Assembly (NCBI RefSeq): GCF_008831285.2 | Contig: NC_045141.1 | Location: 16,478,106 to 16,542,105 of the forward strand | DNA from: Nymphaea colorata | Lineage: Eukaryota; Streptophyta; Magnoliopsida; Nymphaeales; Nymphaeaceae | Direction: 5' to 3' | Length of the DNA: 64,000 nt | In this document: positions 47,677-59,024 of the stretch, one piece after another | How positions within the stretch are numbered: position 1 is the stretch's first letter | How the letters are laid out: every line of letters starts with the position of its first letter | Notes under the pieces: model-generated | Database searches by the model: none | Told to the model about the DNA's origin: nothing | What the model saw: only the letters and a program-made list of their open reading frames with translations | Position numbers and translations under genes: made by a program

Positions 47677-50388
47677 CTATGGCCTCCCATCTTCCGTTCA
47701 ATGAAGAAGACATCTGTCATACACAACTTATAGTTCATTAGCTTCTGTCATACACAACTTTTATTTTCGCATGTCAATCATCTCTCCCATCCTTTCTCAC
47801 ATATTTTCGTTATACATGTTTCGGAAGATTGAACCAATTCCACTGACGGGGAAATTTTACAGACATGATTTGTATGGGGCTCATGCCACTTTATATCCTT
47901 CAAGAACATGACACAAGTTAGAAGAAAGAAAAGATCCTGAGCCCTGTTTGGCAAGGTGATACCATTGTTTATTTGTTTATCTGATAAAAAAAGAGAGAGC
48001 AGTAACTGTAGCATCACAGGCTAAGAAAGAGAAAATTGATTGTATTTCTTCATCAGCTATAGGGGTGTTGCAGAAAGCAGGTATACATAAGATGAGTTTT
48101 TTGCAAAAGAATATTGCATCTAAGGGAGCTCAGGCTCAAGTCCCACAGAGCAGGAACCATCCGCGTTTAGGCTCATGCGATTGATATAGGCATTAGTGCC
48201 TGACTTTTTGCTGTTGAGTTTGAAGATACATTTGTCTCCAGCTTTTAGCATATGTTATCTTTGCAAAACGTGGTCCAACCACCGGTGACTATACGAACAG
48301 ATGCCCTGAACCTTATCCTATGAAGAAGTCTAATGTTAAATACCTATACGCCTGGAGTACTTCCGTCGCAGTGTTAAAGACTTAAAGTTACTGTAGACTC
48401 TGTGCTAGGTGCCAATTTTCCAAGTTCCCTTGCAAATTCGATCGGGATATGCTGTACAAGATGCACTAAAGTATGCATCAAAATAAATATTGGCACATTG
48501 TAAATAAAAAGAAACGTGTAACTCGTAAAAAAATTGTCCGGACTATTAGTGTTGAAGACAAAAGAATACTTGTTAAAAATAATTTTAGTCGGACAAATGA
48601 ATAGCATAACCAGAACATATCCTCATCTTAAGCCGAATTTTTCCATTTTACTGTACAACATGCAGTTTCCAGGACATAATTTATACCTCACAACTTGTTC
48701 CAGATAGAATGCTTCATATTGCATAGAATTTGCAGTTTTTTTTTTTTGTAGCCAATAAACGCGGACGGGAATGGAAACAACTAGCGGGGCTTCCATGTTT
48801 TGTCAAACACAGAATGCTCTTTTAGAAGAAAAGATCCCCATTTCTCAAAAAACACACGCACCATCCTAGAAAATGAAATCCAGCTGGTAGGTCTGATATG
48901 GAGCCTGCTATGGAGCTTCCACACTCCAATAATCAAAGCTATAGGTTAGTTTGAAACCGTGGCTTCTAACTCCATGTTATGATATAAACACACAATGTAT
49001 GTGCGTATATATGCATAGAGTAGGTTAGCTGATAAAGCATACCACATATCTTTGAACGCTTGAGCCTTGCCATCTAATGACAACGTTAAAAGAATAAAAA
49101 AGGGTTGCTTGATAAGAAGTGTTCGACCGAGGAGCAGCCTCAAGCTGAGCCTTTCTGACAACCTTCCCAGAGGTTGGAAACTTGGCATGCGTTGCTCTGC
49201 CAAGGGAAAAGGAAAGCAAAAAGAAGCACAAAGGTTGGCATCAAACACTCGTTTCCTCAGAAAGACAATAAAACGAGAACCTTTCCTGATAATCGCACAT
49301 AACTATGTAAAGGTTAACTGGAAGCCAAAATAAGGGAACAATGACATACCAATTGCAGAATTTCTAACACTTCTTTCTCCGGGAGAAGCCAATTGCAGAG
49401 ACAGAGAGTATGTGTGGCAGAGTGCAGGTCGCTGTAGCAATAAAAGCAGACCTGCAGCGGCAGCTACAGCAGCAAGAGAAGAGAAGACGCACGCGGCGCT
49501 GCCATCGACGGCACCGGATCTCTTTTTTTAGTTTCTTTCTTCCACTCCTCTCTGAGTCTCTCTGCGGCAGCTATAGTAAGAAAAGAAGAGGACGCACGCG
49601 GCGCTGCCATTATCTGCCTCTACCTCTCTCTCCTCCGTGCACTCTCTGTCTCTTGTTTCTACTCGGAACTTGAGAAACCAAAAAAGACAGGGAGCTTGGA
49701 CCCTCAGTCTGGAGTTGCGCTTAAGATGAGCGGCCGGGGAAAGCGACCGAGTTCCCATTTTGTCGTAACTGCTGGTAAATCTACAGATTCACTATGACAA
49801 TACAAAGCTACAGTTAGTACCTCGTTGTGGCCGTCTCGTTCTTGATAATCAAGGAGACATCAAAACGCCGTTTTCCCGCCGAAATGCATTCCGCAAAAAG
49901 CTTCGTGGAAATGGGATGGGATGGGTAAAGGTAGAAGCGCCTTTATGCTGACGTCTATCAATACCGATAACTTGCTATCGGCATTATGCTATGATTTTCT
50001 CTGTCATCGTGATCCAACATCCGCCGATCCGCCGCTGGGACATGCGACATGAGATGGCTCTCTGTTTCAGGCTGCCGACTCATCTTTTACACTGGGCGCA
50101 AGTGCTATTATCGGCTGGGTTGTGGCTCCAGCCTCCATTGATGGTGAAGATCATAAGTGGTCACTGGTTTGAGTGTCCAAGGCTCATTGACATGGCCCGT
50201 TGAAGAATTATATCACAGGCAGCAAGTACCTACCATTAGACCTTGTTTTTTCCTCCTTATTTTGACTTGGATATCCTTGTACTGCTAAAGAAACCTATGG
50301 CTGCGCTCGAGCCAGATTAAATACAGTCACCCCATGTTCGGGTGGGTTTAACTAGAAGATGCTCAAATCTGGATGGAGAAATTCAAAA

Positions 50389-50455
<67 letters not shown>

Positions 50456-50855
50456 CATGCAGTGAGTTTTGTGAGAAGAAGAGATAAACCTTAAAGAAAA
50501 TCAGCTCCTGTTGATCTTCCAAAAATTGAGCTGCGAGAGAGCTTCAAAAAGGTAAGTTTAACTCGTTTGGGTAAACGACCAGCACTATTGGCAATGTGCA
50601 ACTTCTAGGAATGATCCAACGTTTTGTATGTTAAACAACAGTTATCGGCTCGCCCGAGTTATATGAAGAGATCGTATTTTGACCTCTAAGAACACCATTC
50701 CTTTTAAGACATGATGGTGAGAGGAAAGCACTTTGAGATTTTTCTTTTGATTTCTGATAGTGTCCACCTGATCCTACTTCCCACGTCTTTAGAGTGTCCA
50801 TATCCAAAAAGCTAAGTAATTTTTGAAAAGTAAATATATTATGCTACCCTTGTCT
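47677..50855. other. Intergenic between B3 gene 8 and the TRIM-like element
   Basis: No recognised gene. A spaced duplication (GCGGCAGCTA and GACGCACGCGGCGCTGCCAT) occurs at about 49456-49515 and again at 49563-49615. An AT microsatellite is at 50392-50454. The short frames around 49000-50200 show no family motif. Confidence 0.45.
50392..50454. repeat. (AT)n microsatellite
   Basis: About 31 uninterrupted AT units in intergenic DNA. Confidence 0.95.
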
Positions 50856-51803
50856 TGTTCTACGATAAGGTTGAAACAACCATTTTAAAGATATTCAAGG
50901 AAAGAATCCCAACAACATCAATCAAAATTAATGATTAAAAAAAAATCTTTTCACAAAAATCAGATTTAGTTTCCTATATTTATTGTTGCCAAGATTATAG
51001 TGTTAAAGATAAGGTTGAAAGACAACCATTTTAGAGAAATTAAGGAAAGAATCTAATAAGATCAATCAAAATTAATGATAAAGGGAAAAAAATCTTTCCA
51101 CAAAAAATCAAATTTAGTTTCCCTTGTTTATCGTTGTGAACTTTAACTATTTAAACTCTTTCTATGCATTATGTAACCAACACTCATGGTGACCTTCTAT
51201 AGTGAAAAACTATGCACGTTTAATGAAAAAAATCTTTTCATTGTTGGTTTTTATTTGTTTTTCTTACTTGGTATCAAAGCATGATGCTTGAATAATAAGA
51301 ATGAAGCTCATAGATGACTTGCAGATGACCAAATACATCGATGCCTTCTTCACCAAAGCGAAGAATCGATCTTATGAAGAAAATCTTGAGGAATCAAACT
51401 TGGGTTTTTCGAATCGCTGACAAAGCACGATCTACCTTTACAAAAACTTCATGAAGCAAATTTGGGCTCGCCGAATCACTGCCAAAGAAACGACATGATC
51501 ACCTTTTACAAAGTTTTGTAGCAAACTTGGACTTTTAGATCCATCATCCAATTTGAGAAAGGATGTTAACGATAAAGTTGAAAAACAACCATTCTAAAGA
51601 TATTCAAGGAAAGAATCCCAGCAAGATCATTCAAAATTAATGATAAAAGAAAAAGAAAATCTTTTCACAAAAATCAGATTTAGTTTCTCAAGTTTATCGT
51701 TGCCAAGATTATAGGAACTTCAACGCCAAGATTATAGGAACTTCAACAATTTTAACCAACACTCATGGTGGCTTTTCATGGTGACAAACCATGCACGTTT
51801 AAT
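50856..51803 (+). mobile_element. TRIM-like miniature LTR retrotransposon with an extra partial LTR
   Basis: Three direct copies of one sequence start TGTT..A.GATAA.GTTGAAA and share CAACCATT, TTCAAGGAAAGAAT, TCAAAATTAATGAT and TCAGATTTAGTTTC. They are a truncated copy at 50856-51000, a full copy at 51001-51267 and a copy from 51564 to about 51803. Directly after the full copy is TGGTATCAAAGC (51269-51280), close to the Met-tRNA primer site of plant retroelements. Directly before the last copy is a purine tract (GAGAAAGGA, 51555-51563). Between them are only about 283 bases, with no gag or pol. This LTR - primer site - short interior - purine tract - LTR order fits a TRIM element. The 3' LTR carries a small internal duplication (CCAAGATTATAGGAACTTCA twice) and diverges from the 5' LTR after 51803. 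Such elements rely on enzymes supplied elsewhere. Confidence 0.7.
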
Positions 51804-52501
51804 AAAAGACATTAAACCCATATATACAACCCACCATTTGATGAACAAAAGGTATCACAAGTTTTTGCATCTGCCAAAAGGAAAAATGTTTGAAATAAAT
51901 ATTAAAGGAAAAAGACAAACGCTTACACCAACAAAGCAGTGGCGGAGCCACATGGTGGCTAGTGTGAGCATTTGTCACCCTAACCTTACAAACTTCACTT
52001 ATTTTGATGTTAATATTTTCATATATTACCACCAAAACTTTGATGCGTAAAGTACTTGGGTGACAAGGCAACTTATATTTAAAGGGATATGAGATTTGAA
52101 TTCTATGGTCGCAGTCACCCTCTAGCATGTTACTTTTTTGAGTTGTAAATGATAGTAAGCGCAACACACAGATGATGCGTCTACTAGACCTCATAATGTT
52201 AGGGTATGATTTAATTTAAAATTTTCACATTGCAGGTTTTTCCACAAGTAAATATTAAAAGAAAACAAAACTTACAATGATATCAACATCCGTATTAGAG
52301 GCATATGATTATATGAAATGATACGTAAGATAGTGCTGTATCAGCCCCGTTGAATTGAGGGTGAATTTGTTTATTTTTCACTATGTTCATTTAAGAACAG
52401 ACTTTAAAAACTAAAGCAAATGAAAAAAAAAGAATTGAAAAAATTGGCATTCACTTGCCCACCACCAACTTACACGGCCCTCCTTCAATGATCTAAAAAT
52501 A
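51804..52501. other. Spacer between TRIM-like element and palindromic element
   Basis: AT-rich. AGTGGCGGAGCCACATGG near 51940-51958 is a phrase common in plant transposon-derived DNA, so part of this may be another worn element. No gene seen. Confidence 0.35.
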
Positions 52502-52734
52502 TTCATCCATGAATAAAGAAATATTTGATGTGATTCATTCCCAGTCTCACATATTTGGTCCGGAAACGGTCAATGATGTATAGTTGGCACATCCACCTGG
52601 AGGGCAAATTGCTGTTTTTCAATTGTTGGTTTGCTTGCCTCTTCTTTTGACACATGGGTACATACACAAGTGCAGTATCACCAAATTAGCGACGGTTCTT
52701 TCCACCCTGTTTTGGGTGAGCAAGGTTTAAATGC

Positions 52735-53036
52735 TGCGTCTCGTCACGACTCCTGTTCGGAGGAGCCTATAGGTTGCACGTCAACTCGCTCTCGGGGTCG
52801 CTAAAGACAGTGTTTTCGTTCAACACTTGCCCGGCTGCATTGGTGAAGAGAAGGATAAAAGAATGAGTCCAATCCGATTCCATTAACGCCTTAGCGACAT
52901 CGAAAAGCGGGCGTTGCGTATCCATTTCGGTTAAAATTTCGGGAGCTCACCGTAATTGAATCCTCCCAGGAAGGCGTTTGCGGTGGGCTCGTGCTGCTGC
53001 TGCAACTGCAACTCGGCAAGCAAAGCATCCCTCGAC
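52735..53036 (-). pseudogene. Captured BOI-like fragment (left arm copy)
   Basis: Minus-strand counterpart of the right-arm fragment with the same two exon pieces and intron. Differences seen: a longer glutamine stretch (LQLQQQHEPT), and a TAG directly after TCNL where the right arm keeps LAAPRKRSRD. The copies have therefore diverged by point changes and small indels since duplication. Confidence 0.55.
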
Positions 53037-53460
53037 CTGCGGACCACCAAGCAGAAAGCACGGGGTTAAGAGGAGGAAGCAGGAGCAAAGCAATCAGGGA
53101 GGAAAGAAATGAAGGGAGGAAGGGGTGCAATACCGTTTTCTGAAATCGGGCAATAAAGAGTTGGACGCTTAGTATTATTTCCAAGCAAACCATCTGGAGG
53201 GCAACATGCTGCTTTTCAATTGTTGGTTTGCTTGCTTCTCTTTTGACACATGAATACATACAAAAGTGCGCAGTATCACCAAATTACCGATGGTTCTTTC
53301 CACTCTGTTTTGGATGAACTTGGTTTGCCTGGAAATAATACTACGCGTCCAACTCTTTATTGCTCGATTTCAGAAAATGGTATTGCACCCATTCCTCCCT
53401 GATTGCTTTGCTCCTGCTTCCTCTTCTTTAACCCTGTGCTTTCTGCTTGGTGGTCCGCAG

Positions 53461-53790
53461 GTCGAGGGATGCGTTGCTTGCCGAGTTGCAGCAGCAGCAC
53501 GAGCCCACCGCAAACGCCTTCCTGGGAGGATTCAATTATGGTGAGCTCCCGAAATTTTAACCGAAATGGATACGCAACGCCCGCTTTTCGATTTCGCTAA
53601 GGCGTTACTTAAGGGAATCGGATTGGACTCATTCTTTTATCCTTCTCTTCACCAATGCAGCCGGGCAAGTGTTGAACGGAAACACTGTCTTTAGCGACCC
53701 CGAGAGCGAGTTGACGTGCAACCTAGCGGCTCCCCGAAAGAGGAGCCGTGACGAGACGCAGCATTTATTTAAACCTTGCTCATCCAAAAC
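53461..53790 (+). pseudogene. Captured fragment of a BOI-type RING E3 ligase gene (right arm)
   Basis: Two exon pieces are separated by an intron with consensus ends. Exon 53461-53540 gives SRDALLAELQQQHEPT then FLGGFNY, with donor TATG|GTGAGC. After acceptor AATGCAG, exon 53661 on gives AGQVLNGNTVFSDPESEL then TCNLAAPRKRSRDETQ. The frame is continuous across the junction (G plus CC gives Ala). The acidic/Ser segment followed by L-T-x-N-L..P.RKRSRD resembles the N-terminal region of BOI-related RING E3 ligases (S-ribonuclease-binding-protein family), from memory. The RING domain is absent. The frame continues to a stop near 53819. It is a fragment, not a working gene. Confidence 0.55.
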
Positions 53791-54194
53791 AGGGTGGAAA
53801 GAACCGTCGGTAATTTGGTGATACTGCACTTTTGTATGTATTCATGTGTCAAAAGAAGAAACAAGCAAACCAACAATTGAAAAGCCGCATTTTGCCCTCC
53901 AGATGGATGTGCCAATGGAAGGGTGACAAGAAGGAATATCAATGGATAGAGAATGGCAATGCATCAAAGGGTAACAACAAGGAATAACAATCGATAGAGA
54001 CTGGGAATGAATAAAAGATTAATCACATCATACATTTCTTTATTCAAGGATGAAACAGAAGTTTACAACCATAAATGAGTGAAAAAATATGTGCAATTAC
54101 AGTGAAGTCGGACTAATGCATGTTGGCCTTCTCTCAACGGAGATTACAGGAACACAAGAAGTTAAATTAACCCCCTTGTTTTACAGTGTTATCT

Positions 54195-55741
54195 TCACCT
54201 CCGACTGCTCATGAGCTTGCGCCTCTTTGCTTCCTTCCTCTCCCGTTCTCTCCTCTCTTCCTCTTCAATGAGGGCAAGTTCCCTCTCGTCTTCCTCTTTT
54301 GCAATCCTTGCGCTAAAGACCCAAAAGAGAAAATGAATTCATCAATCTGATGGAGAAATTTATCAATCTCAACTTGCAGATTGCAGATCTTGCAAACAAA
54401 ACATGTGTTCTTAACTTTTCTGATTTCTCTCAAAACCATCGCGAGTCCAAGTCCTACACCATCAGGTAAACAAATCAAAAAATCGGGAAACTACTTTTAC
54501 ATCAATAAAACCTTACAGGCTTCCTTTTTTGCATAATTGGAAAGATCAAGTACATGACAACAAACAAGGTCAGAAGTTCAAGATAAAACGAGCAAGTGAT
54601 TACCTTGGCCTTTCCTCTGCTTGAATGCGTCTGAAATCTACCTCCATGTCACTGTCATCTTCGTCCATCCCTCTATATCTATTAGGATCATACCTGTACA
54701 AGATCCGTGAAAACCACCGAGTAACAGGTCAGCCAAATACATTGTCAACCCATTTTTAAAATTTATGATGATTCAAAATTATGAATTGATAATGCGATAC
54801 AGACTTGGCTGATCAGACCAGTATCAATGCCCAAGCTCCAGGACAGGCTTATTCTTTTCATGGAAGCAACTTAAAGAGGTTTGATTTTTAAAGTAATATA
54901 AAAGCAAATACCTGAACATTTGCCTAATCAAACTTCGGTAATCCCCTCCACTCCCTTCGTCATCAGAATGTTCATCTGCAGGCCTCTTCTTTGGCCGTTT
55001 GGTGCTTGTAGGCCAAGAAGGGAGTTGCTTTTGAGGGTTCCCATTCTACAAGAAAAATACAGTTAGATGAGAGAGATAGAAAGACAGAGACAGAGAGAAG
55101 CTAAAGCCATCTATGCAGAGGAATATAACAGAATAGTTACCCACACCTTTATGTAAGTTACATATCTATCTAACAAGATCATGACATGCAAGAGAACACA
55201 AGTCACAGGCACATTTGCAGTTGTATTCTGCTGCCACATAAAATTAACATCCTTTCTCCATAAAATCTTCCACAATTTTGCACTATGCACATATCTCCAA
55301 AGAAGTGAATAAATGACAGCACCCGAACTGTTTATTCTGAGGTCTGAAAATTAATTTAAAGTTTCCAGGAATATAAACAAAAGACAAGAAGGAAACAGTT
55401 GTTTTCAGGTTTGTTCGAAATGGAATACCAACAACTAACTAAGCAGGAAATGGCAATCCTTAGGGCTTCCTCTGACCAGCTATATAAGTTTTCGGAAGAA
55501 GGCAGGACAAATGCACTAGAAGACTGTATAAAATCTAGGTGCTTAAGCCTAGTAGCAGTAGTCACGGCATCTCCATAATCTTATTGCATCAAAATGCACT
55601 TAAGAAGTAAACCAGTGAAGCATTTAAGAAAACTCCTTATGAGAGGGAGAAAAAATGCAGTCATGGAATGCAATTAAATATAAGTTACTAGGTAAGGTTT
55701 AGAAACAAATTATGTGCATATATACATGCAAGCATGAGCAT

Positions 55742-55774
<33 letters not shown>

Positions 55775-58700
55775 GAGAGGGTGGTAAGGAAGAGAGGAGA
55801 GAGAGTCAGAGAACCTGTTTTCCTATTACTTTTGGGTGTTGGGTTGTAGGCAACGGTCGTTGAGAAGTCATTTTAGGAGTTGCATGCTCAGCCTTTTCTG
55901 CTCTATGTATTGCTTTTGAACCACCACCTGCTGCTTTGGTAAGGGTGTCTTTGGTGCACTAACAGAAGGCTTATGCTTATTTGTAGCACTAATAGCCTTC
56001 CTGTGGTCCAATGTAGCACCACGCAACTTTTGACCTGGCACTTTTGTTCCAATGGGCCGGCCAAGTCCATTCCCTCCATTACCAGCGGGAAGCTTCCCAG
56101 GTTCACCTTTCCTTGCATTACCAGCAGGAAGCTTCCTAAGTTCACCATATCCTGCATTACCAGCAGGAAGCTTCCCAGGTTCACCATTTCCTGCTGCTAT
56201 CTTCCTAGGTTCACCATTTCCTGCATTACCAGCAGGAAGCTTCCCAGGTTCACCATTTCCTGTTGCTATCTTCCTAGGTTCACCATTTCCTGCATTACAA
56301 GCAGGAAGCTTCCTATGTCCACCATTTCCTGCATTGCCAGCAGGAGGCTTCCTAGGTTCACCATTGCCAGAAATACTAGCAGGAATTTTCCTAGTCCCAC
56401 CAGATGATTTAAGGTTGCTCGCAGGAGCACCTTTTTCTGCGCCAAAGTGAAGTGGAAGCCTACCAGCTGAAACTGTTTCTTGGTTACCATGGACAGCACG
56501 CAGTGCGTTCGCAGGCTTGCTCAGTGATGGCTTTCGATTGGCAGTCACTTGGCTTGACCAAGCATCTTAGACATCAGAGTAACTTAAATAAATCCTCCTG
56601 GTGAAAATATATAAGAAAGAATAAACTCAAAGATAGTGGACACAACGTCACTATCAACACACCAAAAGTAGGAAGCACTTTTGGTTGAGGGATGGGATCC
56701 TTTGCAGGTGCAGGAAATTCTGCATCTCCTGACAACAGGAATGAATAATCTCTGGCTTCTTTAAGTTTCTGTGTTTTCAGCTTGGTCTGCAAGCACAGAG
56801 CAATCCTCTTCAAGGTAAAATTTACATATCGTTGTAGGCAAGTCCTTTTTGACCACCATACCTTGTCAACAGGCTTAGGTGGTGGCCTACTTTCAGTAGA
56901 TCTTCTATGTGCATTTGCCATGCTATGGACATTCTTGTTTTGCTGCTGGAAACATTCAGTAGGTGAGTCAGCAGGACAGTTACATGCAAACTAATGATCA
57001 CACTCACCCATTCATACCTGTGAAGCAGCCTTTGATCCACTGATTGTAATGTGATGTAAATCCAGCATACCACGCCTTTCTTCTATCACTCTTTTTGCAA
57101 CAACAGGCTGAGAAGGCCCAAAGAAAGAACCAAAGCTGCAAAATAGAACAGTCATCAGTTTGGAACTTAAAATAAAATAATCATTACAAACTATTTCTTA
57201 ATGTCAAAATTGATAGAAAGAAACCAATACTCAGCATGATAAAGGTTTTATCACAAAGTTCTGATTATCAATTTTAATAAATTATGAAATTTTTATATTC
57301 ACAAATCACAAGCCTTAAGCCCAGCCTATTTAGGGAGTACTAAATGCAAGTTATGGCAATTGGTTCATACCATCATACAGTGATACTTTTTATTTAGACT
57401 ATCTATCTCACAGGACTAAAGATGAGAGAACAACATTTTGGTGAAATTGCATACCACGCATTATACATAAGGTGGTATAATATGGTAGTAAAAATTAGGT
57501 ATCCACATGGTCTATGCATACACTATGCATTTCATCAAATTGCAGAAGCAAGAATCAAGTGTGAAGTGCAAGCTGCGGAACATCTTCTTGCATAGTCCAA
57601 TCAAGTCCCATCACAAGGGAACAGCGAGATCTGTTAGGGTCCATCTCATTTGTATCCAAGAATGCCCCTTCTGAAAATAAATCATGTAAGATCTGTCCAT
57701 ACTCCAATTGTGGAAATTAAGCTTATGATGATATGCAAAATTCAATGCCCCAATATGCTGATGGTGTTGCTTGCTTATATAAAGGAAAAGGAACTACAAA
57801 CATGAAATTATTATTTCTGTCCAGATGAGAGAAAAACAATCCTCTGAAGACAACAAGACTTTGAAATACCTTTCTGTCACACAGCTATGGAAAGAGGGTC
57901 ATAAGGCTGCAAATTACCTGGTTAGGTATGTCAGCTTCAAGCCTGTTTGGCCTTTGTGGCACAGGGTACATACCTGCATTGAATTCTAGGGTTCCTCCAG
58001 AGACCTCCTCATAGGCAAGGTAAGCGCACCCTGGAGTTTTCCTCGATAGACAAACAAAACGAGAAGTGGAAGATGAAAAGCATAGCTGGTTATAACTTAT
58101 ATGTGTTGTCTAATTGTATGTACATGAATAAGAGCGGATGTTTTATTTCTCATAAATGTCTCCATTTTCTGGTCTGGTGTAATTGTTTTTACTGAGAATG
58201 TTCCAGTCAGAATCCCAAAAAGGAGACACCTTTGATTCCTCAGGATAAAATGTACAATGGAACAGATAACATCTTTTATATGTACATTGTGCAGTCAACA
58301 TGCACATCCTAGGCTGGCAAGTCCAACAGAAGAAAAAATTTGGCAGTTCATTCACAATTTTAATGTACAAAAAGGTCTTTGGGCTTCTGCATTTAACCTC
58401 TTTACAAAAATGAAACATGAACTAATATAAGTTACCAAAGCATACAGTTTAAATTGCAGATCCACAAGCCCAACATTTTTGACAGATCCTACATGAAAGA
58501 TGACGGGGTACCAATTTAACATGGAGAAAGAAATATAAAAGAATGATATTCACATTTCACTGTAAATCCATGTGCATTAGCCAGCAAGCAACATATAAGG
58601 GTTTCAAGAAACGCAGAGATGCCAAAACAAGTGCAAGATATTCACCACACAAGAATGTTAGTTGGCTAGACTAAGATCAGTCCTCCACCATGCAAGCCAA

Positions 58701-59024
58701 CTTCAAAATATACAAATGAAAGAAAAGAAGATGGCACATTTCAGAAGCACAAAAAGGGCCATGGGTGATACCTATCTCTGGAAGATGATTTCTTCTCTTT
58801 GGCTGATACCAAAACCAAGTCATTCTCCTTTTTCATTTTCTGCCTTACAATTTCCTTCAGCTTTTGTCTCCTTTCCAAATATTCCAACTGGTCCTTGGTG
58901 AGCTGTGGATCTTCTTCCTCATTATTTTCATCTTTATATGCCGCTTCTTCTTCTTCCTCTTCATACTGGTCATTGTCTTTGTACTGTTCATCTTCTTCAT
59001 ATTCATCCAACTCTCTATCACTCT
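54195..59024 (-). CDS. SPT2-type chromatin protein (histone H3-H4 chaperone), 5' end unresolved
   Basis: Minus-strand exons are 58772-59024, 57019-57136 (119 bases including 57018), 56862-56945, 56663-56786, 55815-56565, 54912-55045, 54604-54693 and 54195-54312. The first gives an acidic stretch and LTKDQLEYLERRQKLKE. Next are FGSFF / GPSQPVVAKRVIEER, then RPPPKPVDK, then TKLKTQKLKEARDYSFLL. A 751-base exon with Gly-Asn-Gly-Glu-Pro repeats follows. The C-terminal exons carry RPKKRPADEHSDDEGSGG, YRSLIRQMF, YDPNRY, DMEVDF, SARIAKEEDERELALIEEEE and a basic end KRRKLMSSRR. That order is the plant SPT2 layout; the C-terminal SPT2 domain binds histone H3-H4 during transcription. The frame is broken twice at homopolymers, AAAA at 57120-57123 and TTTT at 55871-55874, while everything around is conserved. 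The first exon is not certain; a 37-base candidate at 60556-60592 (MPSENGGKSTYR) has the right phase. Confidence 0.85.
56086..56360 (-). repeat. Coding minisatellite inside the SPT2 gene
   Basis: Within the 751-base exon, units built from GNGEPGKLPAGNAG and GNGEPRKIAAG alternate about eight times (on the plus strand, TTCACCATTTCCTGC and ACCAGCAGGAAGCTTCC). Units differ by a few bases, and two shorter units lack the LPAGNA piece. The product is a low-complexity, basic, probably disordered linker. Confidence 0.85.

Larger units (their letters stand above)
52502..54054. mobile_element. Near-palindromic element carrying a captured gene fragment on both arms
   Basis: The left arm (about 52502-53190) and right arm (about 53319-54054) are reverse complements over nearly their full length, around a 130-base loop. 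The outermost shared sequence is ATTCATCC.TGAATAAAGAAA at the left, mirrored before 54054 at the right. Inside lie GGCACATCCA, CAATTGTTGGTTTGCTTG, and a gene fragment with an intact intron. The loop holds a third, direct copy of the left-arm outer sequence (ATCTGGAGGGCAA to TGTTTTGGATGAA). No transposase is seen, and no clean target-site duplication was found. A Pack-MULE-like element or a tail-to-tail duplication are the main explanations. A transcript crossing it would fold into a long double-stranded RNA. Confidence 0.75.

Noticed and set aside
52891-53600. Reading the frames at 53 kb as ordinary protein genes
   Set aside because: They mix intron and exon of the captured fragment across the palindrome. 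Only the spliced frame described for the right arm is protein-like.
55973-56450. Two long plus-strand repetitive frames (Ser/Pro/Phe-rich)
   Set aside because: Antisense of the SPT2 coding minisatellite. The repeat keeps all frames open, and only the minus-strand frame joins to SPT2 exons.
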